Source: Mytilus edulis
Taxonomy: Eukaryota; Mollusca; Bivalvia; Mytilida; Mytilidae
Direction of reading: 5' to 3'
Length of the DNA stretch: 64,000 nt
NCBI RefSeq assembly: GCF_963676685.1
Contig: NC_092353.1
Location: 6,600,207-6,664,206, forward strand
Below are positions 10,999-22,020 of the stretch, one piece after another. Made by a program: the position numbers and the translations under genes. How positions within the stretch are numbered: position 1 is the first letter of the stretch; the number at the start of each line of letters is the position of its first letter. The notes below the pieces were generated by a model. It saw nothing but the letters and a program-made list of their open reading frames with translations. It was not told the origin of the DNA and ran no database searches.

Positions 10999-12670
10999 TC
11001 ATCTCTGGGACTTCACTAGTTTTAAAACACCAATTAAACAATCTATGTAAAATATAATACAATTCTGGTTACATAAAACATCAGCTGGAATATTATCTAC
11101 ACCAGAGGCTTTGCCTCTTTTGCTTTTACATACGACATTAAAAACCTCTTCAAAAGAAATTTCTTCTGTTAAAAGAAAGTCGCTTTCTGTCAAAACGGCA
11201 GGGCTATGATCGACTGGAATGTTCCTATCCGTAGTAACCTAGTTACCTGTTTGATTAAGTAGATCGGCATAGTCAGATTTCCACTTTACCAAAACATCAT
11301 CAACATTTAAAGATACATTACCATTTGCGTCTACAACTTCCATTGGTATTAAAGTTTTGCGTTCCGAAGCAATTCCTATCTTACCTATCTTCTTCCAAAA
11401 CGTTTGTTGATCAGTTTTTGATTCCAACAATAATGCTTGCTGCAATGTGTACCAGTACTTACGTTTTGCTTTTTGAACCTCACGATCGAAAACCCTTCGT
11501 TTTGACACAAAACTGGACTTTAACTCAACACAAGACACACGAGACAATTTGCCCTTTTTCCATAACTTTTCTGCACAACACATATCATTAAAAAATACAC
11601 TTAAATTATCATTCCACCAAGGTTTTTTAATTCTCTTTCTCTAATTATAATACGTACTATCAGACATGACAATTACTTTTGAATGCAATTTCTGATTCAT
11701 TTCTTCGCTGACACTAGCACAAAAATCAGTATAAACTTGATCAATATTACATTGGGATACTTCATTTGTTTCAAGACCATTGATAGTATCTAAAAGTCGT
11801 AAATGTATATCATCGCCGTGACAAAAATTTGAAGGTATGTTTTTTACATCAAACTTAATAAATTCAAAACTACGCTTTCCTGAGGTATGACACGACGGTA
11901 ATGAGGCACTGATATTTTTAAACTCACAATGCAACAAAGAATGGTCGGGTATTGATCTCGCATCCAACCCAGTCATATTAAGCTTAGATTTTATAATTAA
12001 GTCCGAAGCTCTAATAACTTTGAAGTCTTGAAAAAATGAAGATTTTCATAGCTAGTAATACAATAATCAACAACCGATTGACCCTTTGATGAAACACATG
12101 TGTAGTCATTGTTTGTACCAACTCTACCGTTCAACATACAACAATTGCTACTTGTTAAAAAATCAATAAATGTAGTACAGTAACTATTACGTGTAAAATC
12201 TATAGCGCTTCTCATATTTATACAATCGACTCCAGGAATGTAATCATACTCATCGCCACATCTACTATTAAATTCTCCACAAATATAAAATAAACCATTT
12301 TGGAATTCATAAACTTGTGAAATTAATGTGTCAAAAAATAGTTCCTTGTCTACTTGACTAGTAGAGTGATCAGGTGGAAGATAGCAAACACATATATTAA
12401 ATCTAAAATTTGACAGCCTGTGATGCAGGTACAACCATAAATACCTTCAAAAGATTGGTCTAAAATACCAATATCAAAAATTTCAGTTAAATAATCTTTA
12501 ATTAAAAAACCAACACCACCTGACCCACACTTTGCGTTTTTATGGATGCCATTTCTGTTATGACCAAACCATTTAAAATCATTCAGTACTTCATCTTTCT
12601 TTAGATGAGTTTCAGCTATAAACAGTTTCCGGGACAAGTTTGCAATTCCGCTAAGTGCAAAAGTTGTCAC
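10999..12670 (-). pseudogene. Decayed non-LTR retrotransposon (LINE): endonuclease plus start of reverse transcriptase
   Basis: Read on the minus strand from 12670 down, the segments follow LINE ORF2 order. An apurinic-type endonuclease begins at about 12670-12430 (CGSGGVGFLIKD) and continues in another frame at 12434-11997 (CVCYLPPDHS, YICGEFNSRCGDEYDY, VVDYCITS). A linker at 11976-11239 includes PDHSLLHCEF near the endonuclease end. The beginning of a reverse transcriptase lies at 11193-10999 (KRGKASGVDNIPADVL). At least one frameshift (near 12430) and several stops separate the segments. The catalytic RT palm and the 3' end are absent, cut off by an R2 repeat. The clade is probably CR1- or jockey-like, but that was not established. 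It is non-functional. Confidence 0.8.
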
Positions 12671-12796
12671 CTTAATTTTTGGAGTTAAATCAAAATGAAG
12701 TTGATAATTTGGTTTGTACTGGTTCCCTGATATTTGTCCTAAAAAAAATTGGCTCTAGTACCACTGTTGAAAAAGTTATGCCCCTTTTTTCAACAA

Positions 12797-12961
12797 TTTC
12801 CTCAGAGGAAAAGTAGTTTTCCTCAAGGGAAATCAAATTTCCCTAAAGGAAAAAGATTTTTCCTCAAGGGAAAAAGATTTCCCTTAGGGAATTTGCTGCA
12901 TAAATATTTCCTTTGAGGAAATTCTAATTCCTTTGAGGAAATTCTTTTTCTTTTGAGGAAA
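12797..12961. repeat. Eight 15-bp near-palindromes at about 20-bp spacing
   Basis: Motifs of the form TTTCC(T/C)(N)3(A/G)GGAAA start at 12797, 12818, 12838, 12859, 12878, 12907, 12927 and 12947. Spacing is 19-21 bp except for one 29-bp gap. Each motif is close to its own reverse complement. It may be the terminal motif array of a mobile element, since similar designs are seen at 17.5, 20.3 and 24.3 kb. It has no coding capacity. Confidence 0.7.
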
Positions 12962-12989
12962 TTTGCGGCTTCAAATTTTCCTTTGTATG

Positions 12990-14435
12990 TCTGCTTCGAC
13001 ATCAATATTTGGAGATTTGTTTTTTGTTGGTGCACTTTTTTTCTGGATGTTTTGCCGATTCGTCAGTCTGCTTCTTTGCCATTTTACTTACAGGTACTTT
13101 AATAACTTCAGATGCTATTATGGGGGAAGGTGTGCCACTAGCGCCACTACAATGTTTGCGTTTATTACTATTCTCAGTGTGACCATTTTCAACGGAGATA
13201 GACTCATCATTATCATTATAAATATAATATAGATATCACCTCACTCGTATCTAGGTCTACCGATTTCATTGTGTTGTAATAAGTGTCTTATTTAATCTTC
13301 TGATCATCTAAGGGTACGCTACGGGCAACAGAGTCCAAAGTCCAATACCAAATTACTCCGTATAAATCCTTTACGACAGTAAACACTTAAATTCCTAGTG
13401 AGTTATGTTCATCTGTGGTGTATGTAATGTTTATAATATGTGACAAAGAAAAGATTTTTGTCAAAAGTCAAAAATATTCAAAACTCACATACGACGAAGA
13501 TAATCCTCCTGTCACAATATCCATAACTTTTCAAATATTAAAATGCAGTTTTAAGAGTTATTTCAACTAAAACAATCGGAGCTCAAAACATTACAACCAT
13601 ATGCAAGGGCTATAACTCTATTTTCCTCTTATGTAGACGAAACGCGCGTCTGGCGTATTATATTATAATCCTGGTACCTTTGATAACTAATTACAACAAT
13701 ATAAAACACGAAAATATCTTCGCGGATTATTCAATGTGAAGAGTCAAAAATTAGTTTTATGGTTCAATAAAATCAAAATAGATAATAGCCATTCATTAAT
13801 TACAACAATACAAAACACGAAAATATCTAGAAAACATAAAAGTCGTTGTTCAGATGTTGTCTAATGGAATGAAGGAGTTCAATGTTGCAAGGGAATAATT
13901 CGAACTCATTGATTCCGTACTAATGTGATTTTGAATTTAACCCGTCAGCTAGAGATTGGTTGCACATTTGTTAGTCATGTGCACCCATATAAAAGGAAAC
14001 GAATGTCAACATTAAAAGTGAAATGAGAGTCAAACTAAAAGCAATCTATCTTATACAGGTAAAACGATAATTACCTCATTTCAACCTATAATATGAAATA
14101 GACAAATTTAGAACAATCCAATCGCACGAGGTCAGTATCTATTTGTATTTCGGGTTATCTTACCGTCGGCAGTATTCAGCGGTCATCTCGGCAATTATTT
14201 AGAGGTCGTCTCAACTATAATTTTCATGAAATGATGATATGTGTTATCGAGCACATGCATTGTTCAATGTTTATTTTAGAATTATTGAAAATTTGAATGT
14301 GCGTTTTAATACGTTATACGTCAAATATGAGAATTTGAGTCAAATCGATGAACATGATTTTTACAGTTTTATATACCCTTTTAAAGGTTTCTCGTCGTTT
14401 GAATAAAGAAATAGATAGATTAAGAATGTTATCAT
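12990..14435. other. Spacer with repeat fragments, no gene seen
   Basis: A 30-bp phrase, ATTACAACAATA-AAAACACGAAAATATCT, occurs at about 13690 and again at about 13800. The stretch at 13630-13690 with ACGAAACGCGCGTCTGGCGTA resembles a common Mytilus repeat, from memory. No exons were recognised, including no first exon for gene C. Confidence 0.4.
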
Positions 14436-14441
14436 TTTATT
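14436..14441 (-). promoter_or_regulatory. Probable polyadenylation signal of claudin-like gene B
   Basis: AATAAA on the minus strand, about 20 bases past the second, downstream stop codon (14461-14463) of gene B. Confidence 0.5.
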
Positions 14442-14502
14442 CATGATACATTTTACAATCTTAATCTACAACATAATGATAAATATAAAAAGTATGTCCG
14501 CT

Positions 14503-14660
14503 CTACTCTCCACAGATCGATAAAAAGCAACAAACTAAGGCACATCCAATGATGATTATAAAAATGGCAGCGGACCAGGAAAACAACCAGCAACTCCAAC
14601 CACTGTTAACGCCGAATGGAAATTCCCAAACTAATAGTATAGACGCAATATTCATTATCT
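14503..14660 (-). CDS. Claudin-like gene B, terminal exon with early stop
   Basis: The acceptor (TATTTGTAG) lies at 14661-14669, and the exon phase matches copies A and C. It encodes the end of TM3, a second loop with GWSCW and TM4, then stops at TAG (14503-14505) right after FLSICGE. Beyond that TAG the same frame continues for 13 codons ending in YIYHYVVD before TAA (14461-14463). That stretch aligns with the YYYVV tails of copies A and C, so the TAG looks like a nonsense mutation in an older, longer gene. With exons 22021-22231 and 15855-16004 the reading frame gives 172 residues. The truncated protein keeps all four membrane helices and may still be functional. Confidence 0.7.
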
Positions 14661-14699
14661 CTACAAATATATTAAAACAGAAATAAGAAAAAGAAAAAA

Positions 14700-15610
14700 A
14701 GTACATAGATATGTATGTGAGTAATATATAAATATTTACACACCTGTATGAAATGTATATTATTTAGTACTAAAATCATGATATGCGGCTTGAGGAATCT
14801 GAAAGAAAACTTTTCCTTTATATTTTATAAAATAAACAACGCACTGCTTTGCAAATTCACTTTCATAACTGATCCTGACCGATAGAACCAAGTTCAATTT
14901 TATATAATGATATGTTTTTGTTTTAGATCAACGTAACGAATTTCTTCGGGAAAATATTATGTGTTGCGATTCCGAAGCAGAAGTTCATGAAACAAAAACT
15001 ATGTAATGAGTCGAAATTTTAAATAACTTCAACTATAAATACATATAGTATATATTTTATGCCGTTTATTCTTATCATAATATGGTCACTATTTGAGGAC
15101 ACTGTTTCATGTTGTATACTATATCATACACATTATGTAGAGTTTCCAGTAAGTAATCTATTATTGCATCATAGACACATGTATGTACATCTTTTAGTAG
15201 GTCTACATTATCAAATTTCTATAAAACGTATTCTCTGACACAACCATAATTCTTGTATGTCCTCTAAAATAATGATTTTAAGATTTGGTAAACATGCACT
15301 GTTATCAGAAATTAAAGACATTTATTACAATGTATATACAATTGTGTACTACGCAGTATAAAACACAAGTATTTAAATGTATGTGTAATATAATCAATGG
15401 CAATTGTTCTGTATCAAGTTTTCGTGATGATGTTGATATCAGTTACCGTATGTCAACCATAAATGTATCAAACCCTATGTATTAAGTCATAATAAAAATT
15501 CTTCGATGTATCGGTTAGTTGATTCTTGGTAATGATTTAGCAATGTTCAAAAACAGAAGCGAAGCCGAGGTTTTTAAATAAATTTTTTTTTATGTGTAAC
15601 CAATTTAGAA
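14700..15610. other. Intron 2 of claudin-like gene B, no other feature seen
   Basis: AT-rich, with no exon-like stretches. The short open frame at 15285-15485 has no recognisable content. Confidence 0.4.
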
Positions 15611-15617
15611 ATATTTC

Positions 15618-15828
15618 TTATATAGATTAGACCGTTGGTGTTCCCGTTCGATTGCTTTTATACTTAGTCTAGCAATTTTTTGGGCCCTTTGCAGCTTGCT
15701 GTTCGGTGTAAGCTAAAGCTCCGTATCGACGGCCGTACCTTGACCTATAATTGTTTCCTTATATTAATTGTTATTTGGATGGAAAGTTTTCTCATTGGCA
15801 CTCATACCACATCTTCCTATATCTATAG
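15618..15828 (-). mobile_element. Dispersed repeat family R1
   Basis: This is the same family as 8529-8734, in the same orientation, and it again lies directly 3' of an exon 2 (27 bp from 15855). It has no coding capacity. Confidence 0.7.
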
Positions 15829-15854
15829 AACACTCAGCTTTTACATAAGTTTAC

Positions 15855-16004
15855 CTGTTGTTGCAAACATAAGCATTGCTCCTGTCTTCATCGATTTTGC
15901 ATAATCCTTGTATGCATGAGCCAGAACAAGGATCGTTAAAACCAATACAATAATGTTCCCAACAATTATGCCTACTGACAATCCAAAAACTTTACTGTCA
16001 ATTA
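15855..16004 (-). CDS. Claudin-like gene B, middle exon
   Basis: A 150-bp exon between an acceptor TTTTCAG (16005-16011) and a donor GTAAAC (15849-15854), phase 1 in and out. It encodes IDSKVFGLSVGIIVGN, the rest of TM2, a charged loop (AYKDYAKSMK) and the start of TM3. It matches exon 2 of copy A at most positions. Confidence 0.75.
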
Positions 16005-16029
16005 CTGAAAATAGAAAGGTTCATGATCA

Positions 16030-16945
16030 TTATTACATACTTTCTTTCAAATCAATTCTTTGCTGCATAAGCTAAATTCTTTTAAATTTTGGGTGAACAG
16101 GCTTGAAAACCACGAACTACATGTACCACCCCCTCCCCCATTCCTCCTAATTCCTTCTAAAATCGGGATAGGTTTAATTACACATCAAAATGACATTCTA
16201 TAAGACGGTGTAAGTTGTAAATTTATAGCAGAAATGTTACAAGAACGTAGGGTTTCAGTGGTGGCCCATGCTTTATTTCTTGATGATAAACAACGTAGGA
16301 AAATGGTAACAATAAATGAAAGTAGGCATGCCAGCATTTTATTACAGCCGAACATAAGTGGGAAGTCATGGTGTTAAAATGTATTCAGTTTCTTCACTTA
16401 ATGGATAGGGCAAATAAATACATTTAGTTTTTTTTCTACAAATTTTTAGATATCAATTGAATTGTCTCCATGGATCTTTGATTCTAATTCTAAATGTGTT
16501 GCAAGCGAGTTTAATACGACACCCCGTATCGGTCATTTTTTATGGTGGCCGTGAAATTGTGCAGTCTTTCATTTCAGATGATTTTCGAGATTTTTAGCAT
16601 CATTGTGTGTGTTAATTTTTTTAGCCTTTCCTTGTTAACGACATCTGGAAGGTTTGTACATTCACATAAAATGTGGTGTTGAGCGCTGTAAAGTATATGC
16701 GATGAAGATACGTATATTGTCCAGCACTCTAGATATACCGATAAGACCCGGTCACATCAGATCGTACGATTTTTTGTCGTGGAAGATGTATAAAATTGTC
16801 GTGGCACTGTCTTGCAAAATGTCAATTCCTACAAGAAGGTGACATCTCCCGAAACGAAAGCTTATTTTTATAAGCTAGAGTTAGAGGAGAGGATAAGGTC
16901 TCTGCGCAATGCTAGGCGGTGTTGTCGTAGAAGTTAGAAAATAAA
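16030..16945. other. Part of intron 1 of gene B, no gene seen
   Basis: No recognised coding or RNA feature. The 62-codon open frame at 16654 has no domain. Confidence 0.35.
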
Positions 16946-16949
16946 GTAC

Positions 16950-17480
16950 AGGTTCCAGCCCCGGCGTCGGGGAGGAAGTTACGAATCGAATCTACTCTAA
17001 CAGATCTAACATTGTTGGGTTGATGTTAATACGAGTTGTATATACAGAATGTACACAGCCATGTACATGTATCACAATTACTGCTGGTGATCGGATGGCT
17101 AAATCTGTTGTAGAGTTGTCACTGGCTCAGACGTACTTATAAATATAGTTATTGTCTGTGACTGTATCTTACAATTTGTAGGATCCTTTAATATAGATAA
17201 TTTAGCTGATCTGTAAAAATAACATCTCCATGCCTTATATCAAGTACTGTAGTACGACGCTAGATTAAAACTGAAGTGGAAAGGTAACATCCGGCCACCA
17301 AAAGCCCCATTTTATGAAGCCCAGGTGGTCGTGTGGTCTAGCGGGACGGCTACAGTGCAGGCGATTTGGTGTCACGATATATCAGTAGCATGGGTTCGAA
17401 TCCCTGCGAGGGGAGAACAAAAAAATTGCGAAAGCAAGTTTACAGATCTAAAATTGTTGGGTTGATGTTTAGACGAGTTA
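16950..17480 (+). mobile_element. Diverged dimeric copy of the SINE-linker composite
   Basis: The order is a decayed SINE 3' half (from about 16950, B-box region GGTTCCAGCCC), the linker (GTTGTATATACA to GAAGCCC, about 17034-17324), then a full SINE. The SINE's A box, TGGTCTAGCGG, is near 17335-17345, and its B box, GGTTCGAATCC, is near 17393-17403. It ends in GACGAGT and a TA tract. Similarity to the 441-bp unit at 1-1325 runs through the linker as well as the SINE. The TA tract is the insertion site of the transposon at 17488. Confidence 0.8.
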
Positions 17481-17487
17481 TATATAT

Positions 17488-19080
17488 GTTACAGTAAATA
17501 GGTGAAATTAGGAATTACATGTAATTACTAAAATTTAGGAATTACAGGTAATTCCCGATGCACTTAGTTAATACAAGTAATTCCTTAAACGGCCCAGTTA
17601 TTACCAGTAATTACTAAATTTAAAATGAATATTTACACCTATTTACTGACTGCTAAAACAACCATAACTTTTGATCACCTGACCATAATACAACATTGTT
17701 TTATCTGTGTAATACTAACTTGACGATCAGTTAGTACTCTTAAAATTTTGAATGGTTGATATGTATAAAAAATATCTTGAATAAATATGGACTTTCAAAT
17801 ATTTGGCTAAATCAGAGTAATTTTAGTTTTAATCCAAAATGGTTTAAGTTGAGCATTATAATACAGATAATTTTTGACCAACTTCAGCAGACATGGAAAT
17901 CAGAAATGGAAAATTCTCCCAAAACATTATGTCTTAACTTTTTACAGAACTCTTTGAATTTGAAGAATATTTAGACTTATTACCTTATAAAGATAAGATA
18001 ACGTTATGTAGGTTAAGAACTGGAATGAACTGTTATGTGCATTAGCTTCGAGATATATAAAAAAAAATATCTTTTTTTTGTTGTTAAATCATTTATAAAA
18101 ATGATATTGTAAAATTATAATTCACTGTTAGCAGCCATTCTGGTTTTATTTTGTTAAATTAGCTGAGAAACAAGGTTGATGAGTTGTGCACTTGCAAGTG
18201 AATATTTGGACCTCATTGAATACGTATTCATGTGACCTTCAAATCAACCCCTAGCTGGAGATGGGTTATCGATGTATATAGCTATTAAAATTGTAAGGGT
18301 TTTTGCAGAACAAATAGTCTCGGCTACTTTTGCTGTTAATCGCAGGCTCAACAAAAATGAGGAAAAAATATTAAAATTTTCCTCTAAATACTATCTGTTG
18401 ACTAGTACTGTAAGAAGCTTCAGTCAAAATTGGGTAAAAATCCAGGATGATTTATAAAATCTAATGTTTTAAAAACTTTAACTACAGAGTGTATGTAATG
18501 TTAACTGGGACAAAACTAGTCCATTTATAAGTAATATACGAAAAAAAGGATTTTTTTTTCAAACTTTACTTTTGGATATTATTTTATGATCATAAACATT
18601 TAGCTTCTGTCCAAGTTTGGTAGAAATCCAGGATATTTGGAGAAAGTTTTTTTTTAAGTTTTGAACCACAGTGCATGATGGAGATTTTAGTTTGATTTTG
18701 GATAGATATCATTGTCTTGCATACATATATTTACGGAGTTTCAAAACCTATAAAACAACCATTTTCCAGTTTCAATTCACAAACACTAAAGAGTATGCAC
18801 TTTGGATGTGCATTATATTCCTACATTCTTAAGTTAGCGCCCTTAAAATCCCTACCCCTTTACTTTCTTATTTGGTATCTTGAATTATGTTTTTAATTTT
18901 AAAACAAAAACATCAAGTTAGTAAATAGCTGTAAAAATGACAAAAAAAATCAGTGATTACCAGTAATCACTGAAACAACTAGTAAATACATGTAATTACT
19001 AAATTGGCTAGTAATTACAGGTATTTACTGAAGTGTTTAGTAATTACATGTAATTCCTAATTTCACCTATTTACTGTAAC
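17488..19080. mobile_element. 1.6-kb DNA transposon with 45-bp perfect terminal inverted repeats
   Basis: Positions 17488-17532 and 19036-19080 are exact reverse complements, beginning GTTACAGTAAATAGGTGAAA. The flanking DNA on both sides is TA repeat, so the target was TA-rich and the target duplication cannot be resolved. Inside each end lie four spaced palindromic motifs of the type AATTAC-NN-GTAATT; on the left they are near 17513, 17540, 17569 and 17599, about 28 bp apart. They could be transposase-binding sites. The interior (about 17650-18930) is AT-rich and holds no recognisable transposase; the 72- and 61-codon frames there look random. It is therefore a non-autonomous element. The superfamily is unknown. 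Confidence 0.85.
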
Positions 19081-19429
19081 ATATATATATATCATAATCG
19101 AGCGTCTTTGATAAGATGATAACTTTTGTAATGGTTTTGATTTTAGAAATAAAAAGTATGCAAGACATTAAAAGAAAAAAAAAGTAACCTTCAGCTGACA
19201 TTGTTTCTAGTACAATCTCATTTCGAATAACGGACTTTCATTAATGTAAATTCAATCGACCCTTCGTGCCTCTGTTGTTAACGTGTAAAATAACATTTGT
19301 CTGTATGTCCGTTTCAAATGGGTTTCCTCATCTCGCCAACAAACGAAAGGGGGGGGGGGAGGGGGCTCGTGTAACAGTATAGACTTTCCGTTCTTCCGTC
19401 CGTCTTTACACGATACACCTTTGATAAAA

Positions 19430-20030
19430 GAGGGATGAAATATACCAGTCAGGCATTCAAACTCATAAATCGAAAATAAACAACGCAATAGTTAAAAAAA
19501 AGACAAACTAACAAAAATAGTACACAAATAGATATAGATGGATGTGGTATGAGTGTCAATGATAAAACTATTCATCCAAGTCACAATTTATAAGTAAACC
19601 ATTATAAGTCGAGGTACGGTACGGAGCCTAAGCTCTCAACGAACAGCAAGCTATAAAGGGCCCCAAAAATTACTAGTGTAAAACCACTCAAACGGGACAT
19701 AGAATAAGCAACTCGAACCAAACAAAAACTGGGGATGATCTCAGATGCACCAAAAGGCTAAACAGATCCTGTTCGGCATGTAGCACCCGTCGTGTTACTC
19801 ATATTAGTGCCGTTAAACCTGGTAATAAGACTAGTTCAGTAGTCACATTCGTGAAAACTGAACGGGATTGGGAACATATCCGCTATCATCTGTAAAAAAT
19901 ATCTGATATTCCATATAAAACGGTCAACAAACTCCTGATCTGGAGTCTGTAACGTTTACGAAGGGTTGATTACAACTTCACCATTTCGAACTCTTGATTG
20001 GACTTAATTATAAAAAAAACCTTCCTTGTG
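19430..20030 (+). repeat. Dispersed repeat family R3, interrupted by R1
   Basis: This shares phrases with 30425-30800, including AAATCGA-AATAAAC-ACGC, GGTAAGCAGATCC-like and CCGTCGTGT, AACATATC-G-TATCATCTGT and CGGTCAAC. The copy is split by an R1 insertion at 19529-19697 and resumes after it. No coding capacity is visible. Confidence 0.6.
19529..19697 (+). mobile_element. Dispersed repeat family R1, nested in R3
   Basis: The family core (GATGTGGTATGAGTGTCAATG) is followed by CATTATAAGTCGAGGTACGG and ends at AAACGGGA. The R3 sequence continues directly after it, so R1 is the younger insertion. Confidence 0.7.
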
Positions 20031-20294
20031 ATAACACTCTAGACTCAACATCGTTTTAGGATTTTGTTCAAACTTAGTAATACTTAGTCCAGATTAAAAT
20101 CTCCCTGTTTATTTTCAAGGTCTAGGCACATACTCAACCCGTGTGCATATGTAGAACCCAATTCACTTTCAAGTTCATAAGTCAAAGGTAAATTGACCAC
20201 TAAGTACCACTAAGTGTGACATCATAAAATAAACACAATTTTAAAAGACATACAACGCCGAGAAAAAAAGAAATGTAAAAAAAATCAAAATAGT

Positions 20295-21224
20295 TCACAC
20301 CTTACCGGATAGCTCGAACGGACGCCTAACGGATAACTATTTTTCAATCCGTTCATGACCGTAACACGTCCGTTCTTATCCGTTAGACGTCCGTCCATAT
20401 CCGTTGCATGTCCGTTTATCGCACGTTTTATCCGTCGACGTTCTTTCTGTCCGGTGGAAAATTTGAGCATGTTCAAAACTTTCCGTTGAACGTCCGTTAG
20501 ACGTCCGTTTTGTACGGTACTCGTCCGTTTCGTTTCCGTTTTGTATCCGTTACGTGTCCGTTATGCATCCGTTGGAGGTCTGGAAGATAAATTCACCAAC
20601 GATTTTCAACCGGACGTTTAACGGATAAAACGGATGTTGGACGGATGAGAAACGGACTCCTACCGGGCGTATAACGGATAAAACGGATGTTGAACGGACC
20701 TGAAACGGATAAATGCCAATTGAAAATTTCGCGTCAGAAATGCCAATTATTGGTATGTCAGATTTCTTAAGGTTCATGAATTCTTATTATTCATAATCGA
20801 TCTTAACGTATAGGCACGTCTTCACAATCAACAGCTCTTGTTCAGGCCAGACACTGCCCTTTGGTGGTATTATGAACACCCAACCAAAACCAGTTACACA
20901 GAAACATTATGAATGTTTATGCGATTTACATGTATTATTATTGTCACCTTTTATTTTTTTTGTATATCTTGTTTATCCGTTTTATCCTATACGCTTCCGT
21001 TAGGTGTCCGTTTTATGCGGTACTCGTCAGTTGGATGTACGTTCGACATCCGTTCTGTCCGGTACGTATTCGTTTCTTGTACGTTGCATATCCGGTACAT
21101 CCGTCACACGTCCGTTTTATTCAGTCAGTACATCAACGGACGCCCAACGGATAACAATTTTGTCAACGGACAACTTTTATTTTCATCCGTTAGGCGTCCC
21201 TTAGTGCTATCCGGTAAGGTGTGA
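20295..21224. mobile_element. 930-bp foldback-type element with TCCGTT motif arrays
   Basis: The left end, TCACACCTTACCGGATAGC (20295), and the right end, its reverse complement (up to 21224), form terminal inverted repeats that continue through GACGCCTAACGGAT. Both halves are filled with closely spaced TCCGTT or AACGGA motifs: TCCGTT-sense at 20330-20580 and 20975-21125, AACGGA-sense at about 20610-20720 and 21133-21170. An interior of about 250 bp (20720-20970) lacks them. No transposase is visible. The open frames of 60-100 codons here are by-products of the repeats. Confidence 0.75.
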
Positions 21225-22020
21225 CCGAGGCATTAAGGTGTGACCGAGGCTTAACCCGTCTATTGGCACTCATATCACATCTTATATCTATACAGAGCAA
21301 TTGATTTTCAATACATATGTATCTGTATTACATCCCCGCGGCTCCGTAAATGTTATATCCTATTTGCTATATGATTTATACGTGTACAGCCAAACGTCGA
21401 AAACAAATATGTGTATCTACATTTGATAAATTTTAGTAAATTTTATAAGTAAGTTTGTTGTTACTGTGGTTAGACAACGCTATCCAGTCCTGGTTGTACA
21501 TGAATTGGATTTTGAACACATAATCATATAATAATTCACCTGCTATAAAAGTATACTCATCGCGCAAAACGTTTTTACATGTTGAATTATTGCCATAACA
21601 TATAGATTTTTCTCGGTACTCCATTGGTTTAATTGACTTCTGAAAACTGATATTTACTTCGATAGTGGTCCTCAGTGAATAACAGTTTTTTCAAAGAAAA
21701 TAAAAAAAACATTAATTACATCATCACAAATCATTATTTGTTTAAGATATTAAACAGTTAAGATCATTAATTTGGTATAAGGCCAATACTATAGTACCAG
21801 CGTTCCCTCAATGACTTATAACCCGCCAGCAGCGACATGAACTCATCGGTAACAAAAGTTAAACAGCAAACTCATTCAAAAACACTCTTTGAAGAGACAT
21901 GTTCTTGCGTTTAATTGCAATATGAATATATAACTAAATACTAGACCTATATTATGATGATATCAACTTCTTGTAACTTTTAATTACATATTTAGCATAC
22001 TGCTTGATATTTTAGCTTAC

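Noticed and set aside
12797-12961. CRISPR-like array
   Set aside because: Regular short repeats, but spacers are only about 5 bp, the motifs vary, and the genome is eukaryotic.
20285-21224. Coding frames of 63-103 codons in the TCCGTT element
   Set aside because: Short-motif repeats keep several frames open at once; there is no domain.
21433-21624. 63-codon minus-strand frame within 400 bp of gene B exon 1
   Set aside because: It has two cysteines and a start codon but no signal, domain or splice site, and lies in intron 1 of gene B.
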